The notes below the pieces were generated by a model. It was not told the DNA's origin. It did no database searches and saw only the letters and a program-made list of their open reading frames with translations. Positions 35,064 through 43,427 of a DNA stretch of 64,000 bases are shown here, in pieces. The position numbers and the translations under genes were made by a program. This DNA comes from CAYJLC01 sp964370735 (lineage in GTDB: Bacteria; Bacillota; Clostridia; Oscillospirales; Butyricicoccaceae), in NCBI GenBank assembly GCA_964370735.1, contig CAYJLC010000004.1, positions 1 to 64,000 on the forward strand, read 5' to 3'. Numbering within the stretch: position 1 is the first letter of the stretch; each line of letters opens with the position of its first letter.

Positions 35064-36560
35064 ATGGAAAATTTACTTCTCGGAATAGACATCGGAACAT
35101 CAAGCTGTAAAGTGGCTGTTTTTAATGAAGCTGGTAAAATTATTGCTCATAAAAACGGAAAATACGATGTTTTATATCCGAAATCTGGCTGGGCAGAACA
35201 AAATCCAGAAGATTGGTGGGAAGCTATCGTTTCGTGTATAAAAGACCTTGATGTTCCTAAAGAAAACATTAAAGGCATAGGAATTGACGGTCAAAGTTGG
35301 TCGGCAATTGCTATTGATGATAAGCGAAACGTTCTTACCAACACTCCGATTTGGCTTGACACAAGGGCTACGGATATTTGCAACAAAATTAAAGAAAAAT
35401 ACGGAAAGAATGCTTTTTTTGAAATTTCAGGAAATCCATTTGAACCTTCATACACTTTACCGAAAATCCTATGGTATAAAGAAAATGCACCAGAAGTTTA
35501 TGAAAATACATATAAAATTTTGCAATCAAACAGCTATATCGCGATGAAACTTACAGGAAATATATCACAAGATTATTCGCAAGGATATGGACTTCAATGT
35601 TATGATATTAAAAATCGCAAATGGGATTTTGGGGTGCTTGAAGAATTAGGGATTAAAACAGATATTTTGCCTGATTTTTACGAATGTCACGATGTTGTCG
35701 GTGGTGTAACTGCTAAAGTTGCAGAGCTTACTGGTTTAAAAGAGGGAACTCCTGTTGTCGCTGGTGGACTAGACGCTGCTTGTGGAACTTTAGGTGCTGG
35801 AGTAATTTTCAACGGACAAACCCAAGAGCAAGGTGGTCAAGCCGGTGGAATGAGTATTTGCATCGATGAATGCATCGCTCACGAAGCGCTAATTTTATCA
35901 AATCACGTTGTCGCTGGGAAATGGCTACTGCAAGGTGGAACTGTCGGTGGTGGAGGTGTTATCAACTGGTTTGAAAAGCATTTTTGTGACTATGAGCGAA
36001 ACGTTTCGTCAGATAAAAATTCCTTTGAAATGCTGTCTGACTATGCCGAAACCATAAACCCAACTTCAGATGGACTGATTTTCTTACCATATATGTCTGG
36101 CGAACGCTCACCTCTATGGGATTCTAATGCTAAAGGAGTTTACTTCGGAGTTGATTTTTCAAAGACAAAAGCACATTTTGTAAGGGCATCTATGGAAGGT
36201 GTTGGATACTCACTAGAGCATAATTTAGAGATTGCAAAAGAGGCTGGAGTTAATGTCGACACACTTTATGCAGTTGGTGGTTCGGCAAATAGCTTAGTTT
36301 GGACTGGGTTAAAATCGGATATAACAGGACTTCCGATAAAAGTGCCATATTCAGATAGTGCAACGACGTTAGGCGCGTGTATTTTAGCTGGAATTGGTGT
36401 TGGAATTTATAAAGATTTCGAAGATGCTGTAAAGAAAACCGTTCAAATAACACGCGAACACACACCGAATAAAGAAAATTATGAAATTTATCAAAAGCAA
36501 TTTAAAAAATATAAAGAAATATACGAAAGAACAAAAGATTTAATGCCATCTGAAAATTAA
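35064..36560 (+). CDS. FGGY-family carbohydrate kinase (xylulokinase-like)
   Basis: This 498-residue kinase has the ATP-binding LLGIDIGTSSCK at the start, GQSWSA, GLDAACGTLGAG and the C-terminal GGSANSLVWTGLKSDITGLPIKVP, all typical of FGGY kinases closest to XylB. It starts at the ATG at 35064, whose AGGAGAG overlaps the lacI stop. The substrate could be a ketose or a polyol. In this cluster, phosphorylating galactitol or a related alditol would feed the GatD-like dehydrogenase. An operator-like palindrome lies inside the gene at 35996-36009. Confidence 0.82.
   Translation: MENLLLGIDIGTSSCKVAVFNEAGKIIAHKNGKYDVLYPKSGWAEQNPEDWWEAIVSCIKDLDVPKENIKGIGIDGQSWSAIAIDDKRNVLTNTPIWLDTRATDICNKIKEKYGKNAFFEISGNPFEPSYTLPKILWYKENAPEVYENTYKILQSNSYIAMKLTGNISQDYSQGYGLQCYDIKNRKWDFGVLEELGIKTDILPDFYECHDVVGGVTAKVAELTGLKEGTPVVAGGLDAACGTLGAGVIFNGQTQEQGGQAGGMSICIDECIAHEALILSNHVVAGKWLLQGGTVGGGGVINWFEKHFCDYERNVSSDKNSFEMLSDYAETINPTSDGLIFLPYMSGERSPLWDSNAKGVYFGVDFSKTKAHFVRASMEGVGYSLEHNLEIAKEAGVNVDTLYAVGGSANSLVWTGLKSDITGLPIKVPYSDSATTLGACILAGIGVGIYKDFEDAVKKTVQITREHTPNKENYEIYQKQFKKYKEIYERTKDLMPSEN
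35996..36009. promoter_or_regulatory. Operator-like palindrome inside the kinase gene
   Basis: GCGAAACGTTTCGT differs by one base from the promoter operators. It lies about 2.9 kb downstream of the array, within coding sequence. Confidence 0.6.
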
Positions 36561-36567
36561 ATTTTAT

Positions 36568-36593
36568 TTGTAGGGGCGTTCATTGGACGCCCG
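36568..36593 (+). repeat. Short hairpin repeat, TTGTAGGGG family
   Basis: Same as 10656-10681, with stem GGGCGT/ACGCCC. It begins eight bases after the kinase stop and 51 bases before a four-hairpin copy. Confidence 0.85.
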
Positions 36594-36643
36594 AAACCTA
36601 AAATTTTCGTTGAAATAAAAAAACATACGAAATTTGAAAATTA

Positions 36644-36744
36644 CAATCCTCAGTCACTAACGTGACAGCTCCTTGACGAAGGAGCCAAGAGCAAAAGCCT
36701 CCTTTTTAAAGGAGGTGGCAAACGAAACGTTTGACGGAGGATTG
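36644..36744 (+). repeat. Four-hairpin dispersed repeat, copy C
   Basis: Outer CAATCCTC/GAGGATTG (eight pairs) with hairpins GTCAC-TAAC-GTGAC, GCTCCTT-GACG-AAGGAGC, CCTCCTTT-TT-AAAGGAGG and CAAACG-AAA-CGTTTG. It lies between the kinase and gatD genes. Confidence 0.88.
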
Positions 36745-36794
36745 AAAACCAAACAAAACACAAACAATTTTTTCTAATAAGAAAGGACAAAAAA

Positions 36795-37841
36795 ATGAAA
36801 GCTTGCGTATTATTTTCGAATGAAGATATTAAATTTACGGATTATGAAGACCCAAAAGTAGGGGATTTTGATGTTAAAATAAAAATTCGAGCAACAGGAC
36901 TTTGTGGCAGTGATATTCCTCGTGTTTTAACAAATGGTGCTCACTATTATCCTATTGTTTTAGGTCACGAATTTTGTGGCGAAGTAGAAGAAATCGGCTC
37001 AAAAGTTACGGCTGTTTCAGTGGTTGATAGAGTGACGGCTGCACCTTTAGTTCCTTGTTTCACTTGTGATGATTGCGCGGTTGGCAACCATGCACTTTGC
37101 AAAAAATATACTTTCATCGGTAGCAGAATTCAAGGAAGTTTTGCAGAATATCTGTCAGTTCCTGAAAAAAATGTAGTAAAACTAGATAAAAGTATTTCAT
37201 TTGAAGAAGGTGCATTAATCGAGCCAATCACAGTAGCACTTCATGGGCTTTTACACAATGATTACAAAGGTGGATTTGATGTCGCTGTAATCGGTTCTGG
37301 TACTATCGGTATCTTTATGATTCAGTGGGCAAAAATTATGGGTGCTAAGACTATTACAGCCTTTGATGTTTCAGAAGAACGTCTTCAAGTTGCAAAAGAA
37401 GTTGGTGCTGATTTTGTTATAAATTCGATGGACGAAGATTACTTAGAAAAAGCAATGGAGCTTACAAATGGTAAAGGTTTTAACTATGTTTTCGAAATGG
37501 TAGGCCATCCATCTACGATTTTAACTTCGTTTAAAATTGCTTCAAACAAGGCGAATATTTGTATGGTAGGAACACCACACGCTGATGTTAAATTCACATA
37601 TAAAGAGTGGGAACTTATGAACAGAAAAGAATTCAAACTTACTGGTTCTTGGATGAGTTTTACTGCCCCATTCCCAGGAAAAGAATGGAGTTTAACAGCG
37701 CATTATTTAAAAACTGGCGAATTTAAAGTGCATAAAGATATGATTTTTAAAAAATTTCCTATGGAAGAAGTGGATAAAGCATTTATGCTATACAAAAATC
37801 CTCGAGATGTTAAAGGTAAGGTAATGTTAATAAATAACTAA
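36795..37841 (+). CDS. gatD: Galactitol-1-phosphate 5-dehydrogenase-like MDR enzyme
   Basis: The 348-residue enzyme has catalytic-zinc residues in GLCGSD (Cys37) and GHEFCG (His58-Glu59), a structural zinc lobe (Cys88, 91, 94, 102) and a Rossmann loop GSGTIG. Blocks NGAHYYPIVLGHEF, FIGSRIQGSFAEY, EPITVALHG and TGSWMSFTAPFPGKEW closely match E. coli GatD as I recall it. GatD converts galactitol-1-phosphate to D-tagatose-6-phosphate with NAD+. No galactitol PTS lies nearby, so phosphate probably comes from the FGGY kinase. AAGGACA precedes the ATG. It is flanked on both sides by repeats. Confidence 0.82.
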   Translation: MKACVLFSNEDIKFTDYEDPKVGDFDVKIKIRATGLCGSDIPRVLTNGAHYYPIVLGHEFCGEVEEIGSKVTAVSVVDRVTAAPLVPCFTCDDCAVGNHALCKKYTFIGSRIQGSFAEYLSVPEKNVVKLDKSISFEEGALIEPITVALHGLLHNDYKGGFDVAVIGSGTIGIFMIQWAKIMGAKTITAFDVSEERLQVAKEVGADFVINSMDEDYLEKAMELTNGKGFNYVFEMVGHPSTILTSFKIASNKANICMVGTPHADVKFTYKEWELMNRKEFKLTGSWMSFTAPFPGKEWSLTAHYLKTGEFKVHKDMIFKKFPMEEVDKAFMLYKNPRDVKGKVMLINN

Positions 37842-37844
37842 CAT

Positions 37845-37869
37845 TTGTAGGGCGTTCATTGGACGTCCG
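37845..37869 (+). repeat. Short hairpin repeat, TTGTAGGGG family (one base shorter)
   Basis: It reads TTGTAGGGCGTTC then GGACGTCCG, one G shorter and with one change in the right arm compared with other copies. It is followed by four-hairpin copy D. Confidence 0.8.
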
Positions 37870-37916
37870 ATAACCGAAAAATTTTGCAAAAAACATACGC
37901 AAATACATCGAAAACG

Positions 37917-38013
37917 CAATCCCCAGTCACTTCATGACAGCTCCTTTGATAAAGGAGCCAAGAAAAGCCTCCTTTTAAAAGGAGGTGGCAAACCTATGGT
38001 TTGACGGAGGATT
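37917..38013 (+). repeat. Four-hairpin dispersed repeat, copy D
   Basis: Left end CAATCCCC (one change) and right end GAGGATT. Hairpins are GTCA-CTTCA-TGAC, GCTCCTTT-GAT-AAAGGAGC, CCTCCTTTTAAAAGGAGG and CAAACC-TAT-GGTTTG. Confidence 0.85.
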
Positions 38014-38022
38014 ATTAAATTA

Positions 38023-38048
38023 CAGGAGGATAATATCCTCCCCTACAA
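38023..38048 (-). repeat. Reverse-strand variant of the TTGTAGGGG repeat
   Basis: On the minus strand it begins TTGTAGGGGAGGAT and ends ATCCTCCTG. The ends match the family while the hairpin sequence is different and still pairs. Confidence 0.7.
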
Positions 38049-38086
38049 TGAAAATGAAAAAATACTTCGTCTAAACATACACATAA

Positions 38087-38100
38087 GCGAAACGTTTCGG
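38087..38100. promoter_or_regulatory. Operator-like palindrome upstream of the aldo/keto reductase
   Basis: GCGAAACGTTTCGG matches 12 of 14 bases of the cluster operator. It lies 120 bases upstream of the reductase start. No clear promoter was found beside it. Confidence 0.55.
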
Positions 38101-38138
38101 TCGGTAGCACCGACAAGCACTTGTCTTCGCCTTATTTC
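38098..38138 (-). repeat. CCTGACGTG-family fragment, reverse orientation
   Basis: GTCGGT-AGC-ACCGAC forms a hairpin followed by AAGCACTTGTCTTCGCC. A related copy at 39234-39280 has GTCGAT-AGC-ATCGAC, a compensated G-C to A-T change. Confidence 0.65.
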
Positions 38139-38220
38139 AGATATTAATTATATATAGCAAAGGGTTTCTACGCCCTTCCAATAATCAAAAACACAAAAAT
38201 AAAATTTAAGGAGATAAATT

Positions 38221-39234
38221 ATGAATACAATTAATCCAAAATTAGTTCCACAAAAAACACTTAGAAATGGCGACCTTATGCCTATGGTAGGCATGGGAAC
38301 TTTCGGTTCAGATAGATTTACATCGGAGCAAATTTCTGATGCAGTATATGGTGCAATCAAGGCAGGTTACAGACTTTTTGACGGAGCTTCTGTATATGGA
38401 AACGAAGTTGAAATCGGAAATGTTTACAAAAAGGCTATGGACGAAGGCTTAGTTACACGTTCGGAACTTTTTATCACATCAAAAGTTTGGAATGACAAGC
38501 ACGACGATGTTGCTGTTGAGTGTATGAAATCACTACGCGACCTACAACTTGACTACTTAGACTGCTATTTTATGCACTGGCCATTCCCAAATTATCACGC
38601 TCCAGGTTGTGATGGTGACGCTAGAAACCCAGATTCAGTGGCTTTCTCTGTTGAAAAATTCATTAAAACTTGGCGTCAAATGGAAACTCTTTATAAAATG
38701 GGAGTTGTTAAACATTTAGGTATGTCTTCTATGACAATTCCGAAACTTGAGGCTGTTTTACCACATTGTCACATTATGCCATCTGCAATTGAAATGGAAC
38801 TTCACCCATCTTTCCAACAAAGAGAACTTCTTGACTATTGCGAGGCTCGTGGTATTGCTGTTATTGGTTTCTGCCCAATCGGAAGCCCGACTAGACCAGA
38901 ACGCGATAAAACGCCTGATGACGTTGCTGATATGGAAATGGCATCTGTTGTTGCAGCTGCAAAAGCACATAACTGTCACCCAGCTGTAATTTGCTTAAAA
39001 TGGGCTTATAAAAACGGACACACTCCAATCCCATTCTCGGTTTTTGAAGCTGAATATGTTTCAAATTTACGCGCAGCTATCGAAGCCCCACTAACAGACG
39101 AAGAATACAAAGCAATTTGTGCAGAAGATGCAAATTCAAGATTTATCAAAGGTCAAGTTTTCCTTTGGGAAGGTGCTGACTCTTGGGAAGATTTATGGGA
39201 CGTTGACGGCACAACGAAAACTTGGCTAAAATAA
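38221..39234 (+). CDS. Aldo/keto reductase
   Basis: This 337-residue NAD(P)H-dependent reductase has the complete catalytic tetrad of the family: Asp54 (FDGAS), Tyr59 (VYGNE), Lys88 (TSKVW) and His119 (FMHWP). Such enzymes reduce aldoses to alditols or related carbonyls in the cytoplasm. AAGGAGAT precedes the ATG. Next to an RbsD/FucU mutarotase and a GatD-like dehydrogenase it would fit reduction of an open-chain aldose such as galactose or fucose to its alditol. The substrate is inferred. Confidence 0.82.
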   Translation: MNTINPKLVPQKTLRNGDLMPMVGMGTFGSDRFTSEQISDAVYGAIKAGYRLFDGASVYGNEVEIGNVYKKAMDEGLVTRSELFITSKVWNDKHDDVAVECMKSLRDLQLDYLDCYFMHWPFPNYHAPGCDGDARNPDSVAFSVEKFIKTWRQMETLYKMGVVKHLGMSSMTIPKLEAVLPHCHIMPSAIEMELHPSFQQRELLDYCEARGIAVIGFCPIGSPTRPERDKTPDDVADMEMASVVAAAKAHNCHPAVICLKWAYKNGHTPIPFSVFEAEYVSNLRAAIEAPLTDEEYKAICAEDANSRFIKGQVFLWEGADSWEDLWDVDGTTKTWLK

Positions 39235-39372
39235 GTCGATAGCATCGACAGGCAATTGGCTTCGCCACGTTTCAGACAATAAAAACCAAAATTGTAGGGG
39301 CGTTCATTGGACGCCCGTTTACAGAAAAATTATTGACAAAAATTAAACAAAAATTGCGTCCACGTCAGGTGG
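39234..39372 (-). repeat. CCTGACGTG-family element, reverse orientation, with nested repeat
   Basis: Read on the minus strand it begins CCACCTGACGTGGACGCAAT and ends with the hairpin GTCGAT-GCT-ATCGAC, the same order as the tandem units at 62 kb. A TTGTAGGGG hairpin repeat (39292-39317) lies inside it, as if inserted. Confidence 0.65.
39292..39317 (+). repeat. Short hairpin repeat, TTGTAGGGG family (nested)
   Basis: Same sequence as 10656-10681. This copy is not followed by a four-hairpin element and sits within a CCTGACGTG-family element. Confidence 0.85.
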
Positions 39373-39397
39373 AAAAATAAACAAAATGGAGGAAAAT

Positions 39398-39823
39398 ATG
39401 CTTAGAAATATACCAAATAATATCTCGGCTGAGCTGCTTAAAATTCTAATGGAAATGGGGCATGGCGATGAAATTTGTATCGCTGATGCGAACTACCCTA
39501 AATTCGGTCATGCTAAAAATGTTGTAGACTGCACAGGACTTGAGATTTCAGAACTAATGGATAGCATTTTATCGCTAATGCCATTAGACCAATATGCTGA
39601 AAATCCAACTATATTTATGGCTGTTTTACCAAACGACCCTTATGTTCCAGAAATTTGGGAAAAGTATAGAGAAATCGGCAATAAATATGAAAAAGACGGT
39701 TTACGCGAAGAAACTATCAATAAATTTGATTTCTATGAAAGAGCAAAAAATGCTTATGCAACTATCACAACAAGCGAAAAAGCATTATATGCTAATGTAA
39801 TTATCAAAAAAGGTGTTCTATAA
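39398..39823 (+). CDS. RbsD/FucU-family sugar mutarotase
   Basis: This 141-residue protein belongs to the RbsD/FucU family, which interconverts anomers of ribose, fucose or related sugars. MGHGDEICIADANYP near the N-terminus carries the conserved His and Asp. Length suits FucU. I start at the ATG at 39398 because GGAGG (39388-39392) lies inside the longer frame. In this cluster it would supply the open-chain or preferred anomer of an imported sugar to the reductase. Confidence 0.83.
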   Translation: MLRNIPNNISAELLKILMEMGHGDEICIADANYPKFGHAKNVVDCTGLEISELMDSILSLMPLDQYAENPTIFMAVLPNDPYVPEIWEKYREIGNKYEKDGLREETINKFDFYERAKNAYATITTSEKALYANVIIKKGVL

Positions 39824-39836
39824 TAAGGAGTTTCAG

Positions 39837-41126
39837 ATGAAAAATCAATTAAAATCAATTTTAGAAGCAAGAAAAACTAATAAAAACATCGGTGTGCCAT
39901 CTTATTGCACAGCAAATGATTTAGTGTTAAAAGCACTTTTAATCAATGCTGCAAAAACAAATAGACCAGTTTTAATCGAGGCTACTGCAAATCAAGTTAA
40001 TCAATTTGGTGGATATACAGGCATGAAACCACAAGACTTCACAAACTTTGTTTATGCTATTGCTGACGAAGTTTCTTGCCCAAAAGAGCTAATAATTTTA
40101 GGTGGTGACCACTTAGGACCGCTTACTTTTGCAAAAGAAGATGAAGAAAAAGCAATGGAACTTTCGAAAGAATTAGTTCGCGAGTATGTTTTGGCTGGAT
40201 TTACAAAAATTCACCTTGACACTTCTATGAAAGTCGGTTCTGACAGCAAAGATGAGATGTTAAAAACAGAAGTTATCGCAAAGCGTGGAGCGATTTTATA
40301 TGATGTTTGTATAAAAGCTTTTGAAGAAATCGAAAGCGAAGATAAAGTTCGCCCAGTATTTATTATTGGTTCAGAAGTTCCAATCCCTGGCGGTGCGACA
40401 GAGGAAGAAGAAGGCATTTCTGTAACAAAAGTAGCTGATTTTAAAGATACTGTCGATACATATAGACGCGTTTTTAAAGAATTAGGCTACGACAATGCTT
40501 TTGATGATATCATTTCTGTTGTTGTTCAACCTGGTGTTGAATTTGGTGATGCACAAGTATTTTTATACGATAGCGAAGAGGCAGCAGACCTTTGTGGTTC
40601 ATTAAAAGATTATGAAAATATTTGTTTTGAAGGACATTCTACTGACTATCAAACAAAAGAATGCTTAAAATCAATGGTAGAAGATGGAATTGCGATTTTA
40701 AAAGTAGGTCCTGCGCTTACTTATCGTCTAAGAGAAGCACTTTTTGCACTTTCTTATATTGAAAATAGCGTAGTGAGTGTTGATAAACGATCATATTTTA
40801 TTGAAGTTTTAGAAGAAACTATGCTAAAAAACCCAAATAACTGGAATAAGCATTATCATGGAGATGAAACTCAGCTGAAAATCGCAAGAAAATACAGCTA
40901 TTCTGATAGATGCAGATATTATATGTCAGATGAAAATATCAAAAATACAATCACAAAACTTTTAGATAATCTTAAAGATATGGAACTTCCGATGAATATT
41001 TTACATCAATTTATGCCTGCACAATACGATAAAATAATGCATGGTGAAATCAAAAACGATATTAACGACATACTAAATGATGCTATTTTAGAAATTCCAA
41101 AAGATTACGAATATGCAACAATTTAA
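39837..41126 (+). CDS. gatZ: Tagatose-bisphosphate aldolase, non-catalytic subunit
   Basis: This 429-residue protein matches the GatZ/KbaZ family, with IGVPSYCTANDLVLKAL, LIEATANQVNQFGGYTGM, LGGDHLGP and HLDTSMK. In E. coli the subunit stabilises and activates GatY or KbaY. It begins at the ATG at 39837 behind AAGGAG, 13 bases after the mutarotase gene. It is the last gene of the LacI cluster, seven kilobases from gatY, its likely partner. No second aldolase gene is near. Confidence 0.87.
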   Translation: MKNQLKSILEARKTNKNIGVPSYCTANDLVLKALLINAAKTNRPVLIEATANQVNQFGGYTGMKPQDFTNFVYAIADEVSCPKELIILGGDHLGPLTFAKEDEEKAMELSKELVREYVLAGFTKIHLDTSMKVGSDSKDEMLKTEVIAKRGAILYDVCIKAFEEIESEDKVRPVFIIGSEVPIPGGATEEEEGISVTKVADFKDTVDTYRRVFKELGYDNAFDDIISVVVQPGVEFGDAQVFLYDSEEAADLCGSLKDYENICFEGHSTDYQTKECLKSMVEDGIAILKVGPALTYRLREALFALSYIENSVVSVDKRSYFIEVLEETMLKNPNNWNKHYHGDETQLKIARKYSYSDRCRYYMSDENIKNTITKLLDNLKDMELPMNILHQFMPAQYDKIMHGEIKNDINDILNDAILEIPKDYEYATI

Positions 41127-41183
41127 AGGCTTACTATAAAAAAAGTTCAAATATTTGCAAGTTAAATGCAACGATATACCCTA

Positions 41184-41222
41184 CACCTAGATAATAACGA
41201 ATGATTTGTTATTATCTAGGTG
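41184..41222. terminator. Perfect 15-bp inverted repeat after gatZ
   Basis: CACCTAGATAATAAC and GTTATTATCTAGGTG pair perfectly around a nine-base loop. No T run follows, so it is a weak terminator by rule, or a transcript-stabilising stem or operator for the regulator gene downstream. Confidence 0.6.
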
Positions 41223-41284
41223 CATTTCAATTAAAGTGCAAGTTTGAGGTATTTATGTAAAAGCTATTAAATTTAGTGTTTGCC

Positions 41285-41313
41285 TTGAAAATGTTCGTAA
41301 AATATGTTAAACT
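41285..41313 (+). promoter_or_regulatory. Sigma-A promoter of the AraC regulator
   Basis: TTGAAA (41285-41290) and TAAACT (41308-41313) with a 17-base spacer, 30 bases upstream of the ATG. Confidence 0.65.
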
Positions 41314-41343
41314 TGACTTGTATCAACTAACAAAGGAGATTAT

Positions 41344-43422
41344 ATGAAATCTACACTTTCAAAATATTTAATCACATATATTGCAATTTTTACAGCTTTT
41401 GTTGTTGGCTATTTTTTGCTGTTTGAAGTGCAAGTTAGAAACGAATTTTTAGAAAAAAACAACCAAAATCGCTTAAGTTCTGTAAATTACACGATGAACG
41501 TTCTTGCAAATCAATTCAATCAACTTCAAAATTTAAGTATTTCGATTAACGAAGAAATCAGCCTTGAAACTTTAGGTTTTGACAGCACTTCTCGATTTAA
41601 AATTGGAAATATCATCAACGATAATAAACGACAAAATTTGCTGATTTCGGATATAATTTATATTGATAACACAGAAAAAGAGTATATTTCTAGCTCCTTT
41701 GTTATTAATTTTACTGATGATGGTTATATTTTAGAAACACAATATGATGAGATTTTTTTGCCGTATGATAGGCTCATTCAAAATCCGATTATGGAGCTTT
41801 TGAGCGTCACTGGTGAAACAGAAAATCAATTAATTTTTCTCCCTAAAAATAACTCTGCAAACAAGATAACGCTCTTTGTAATCGATAAATTTAACCTTGA
41901 AACCTATTTTAACCTTAGTAGTGATTTTAGCTCGCTTGGAATTATAGACAGCACGTCTAATGAAATTTTGTATGAAATCGGTGAAGAGTGCATAAATATT
42001 GATGGAAGTTCACTGAACTCCACATATTATGAAGAAGATGGGCATTTTTACTATATTTCAAGTGAACTTTTGGGTAGCTTTAAGGTTTTTGGTAGCCAAT
42101 CTATCGAAAATCTATTCTACGCCGAAAATTCTTTGTTTGAAAATGTATACTATGGTTTGTTTTTGTTTGCGATTATTATTTTAATTTTTATTGTTATTTC
42201 GCTCCGTTTAACGTATGTTCCACTATATAAACTTGCGAAAAAACTATCAACAGAAGGCAATTTGGATAAGAATTTCTTAAAACTTATTGATGATGCATAT
42301 AGCGACCAAACGAGCAAATCGCTTAATCTTGAAAATGAGGTTAATGACTATAAATCAGCAATAAAATACTATGTTTTAGGAGATTTAGTTCGCAATGACA
42401 CTGTTGCAGATGAACAATTTGACGAAATTTTTAAGAGTGACCGAGAGCATTTATTCTATATAGTGAAAATTTTCAATAATAACAACTCACTTGCAACTGA
42501 AGTTAGGTCTGCGCTTGGTGAAAATTCTGTCTGTATTTTGCTTAATAGCGATGTTCGTTCGCATACGTTGCTTGTCGATTTCTATGCCAAAACAATTGAT
42601 AAAAACGAGAAAATCCTCAATCTTTTCGAAAAGATTTGTCAAAAATACGACTGCAAAGCAGGAATTAGTGCAAAATCTTCTGATGTAAATCAATTAACTT
42701 CGTTATATAATAATGTTAAATTCATAACCGAAGATTTGTTCTTAGATAAAAATATTTTACAATATAGCGATGATTTGCGACCAAAAGATGCAAAATTCAC
42801 TAGAATTTACGATAATATTGCAAAATTTGATGATTTATTTATCGAAAAAGAATATAAAGAGATTAAATCAGTTTTAGATGAGCTATTGATATCATTAAAT
42901 GATAGGACGCTGCCAGAATTTTATATAAAATGTATCTTAACCGATATAATAACTGTGATTTTTAAATATAACCACAATGTCGAAGGCGAAATTTCAATGA
43001 AATTGCTTAATTTAGTGCGACATCACGATTATTTTGATGAAAAGCAACAAATTTCCGATATTCTGCACTCGATAATATATGATAATGAAAATTTAACTGC
43101 AAATATTAGCGTAGATTTAATTAAAAATTACATTTTAGAAAACTATGCTGATGTTAATTTTTCTCTGCAAAAACTAGCGCTTGATTTTAATGTGAGTTCG
43201 GCGTATCTAAGCTTTTTGTTCAAGAAACATACGAACATAACGCTTTCGGATTATGTTTGGCAGTTAAGGCAGGAGCAAATTATAAAGTATTTAGCAGAAA
43301 CTGATTTAACTATTGAAGAAATAAGCATAAAAGTTGGCTATGATAATGTGTCAAGTCTTAGACGAAAATTCAAAAAAGAGACAGGCAAGACACCACATCA
43401 ATTTAGAAAAAATGACAAATAG
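41344..43422 (+). CDS. Membrane-bound AraC-family regulator
   Basis: The 692-residue protein has two membrane segments (about 8-27 and 270-290) flanking a ~240-residue extracellular sensor. A ~280-residue cytoplasmic region follows, ending in an AraC helix-turn-helix (INYILENYADVNFSLQKLA-like start, then VSSAYLSFLFKKHTNITLSDYV and IEEISIKVGYDNVSSLRRKFKKETG). This architecture occurs next to LplB/YtcP-type ABC importers in Bacillota, where the sensor detects an oligosaccharide and the DNA-binding domain activates the importer. It probably controls the promoter at 43754-43782. Confidence 0.82.
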   Translation: MKSTLSKYLITYIAIFTAFVVGYFLLFEVQVRNEFLEKNNQNRLSSVNYTMNVLANQFNQLQNLSISINEEISLETLGFDSTSRFKIGNIINDNKRQNLLISDIIYIDNTEKEYISSSFVINFTDDGYILETQYDEIFLPYDRLIQNPIMELLSVTGETENQLIFLPKNNSANKITLFVIDKFNLETYFNLSSDFSSLGIIDSTSNEILYEIGEECINIDGSSLNSTYYEEDGHFYYISSELLGSFKVFGSQSIENLFYAENSLFENVYYGLFLFAIIILIFIVISLRLTYVPLYKLAKKLSTEGNLDKNFLKLIDDAYSDQTSKSLNLENEVNDYKSAIKYYVLGDLVRNDTVADEQFDEIFKSDREHLFYIVKIFNNNNSLATEVRSALGENSVCILLNSDVRSHTLLVDFYAKTIDKNEKILNLFEKICQKYDCKAGISAKSSDVNQLTSLYNNVKFITEDLFLDKNILQYSDDLRPKDAKFTRIYDNIAKFDDLFIEKEYKEIKSVLDELLISLNDRTLPEFYIKCILTDIITVIFKYNHNVEGEISMKLLNLVRHHDYFDEKQQISDILHSIIYDNENLTANISVDLIKNYILENYADVNFSLQKLALDFNVSSAYLSFLFKKHTNITLSDYVWQLRQEQIIKYLAETDLTIEEISIKVGYDNVSSLRRKFKKETGKTPHQFRKNDK

Positions 43423-43427
43423 AAAGT

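Noticed and set aside
36721..36734. ACGAAACGTTTGAC as another LacI operator
   Set aside because: The match arises from the fourth hairpin of repeat copy C, whose stem is CAAACG/CGTTTG; its position is dictated by the repeat and its right half lacks the TTTCGT arm.
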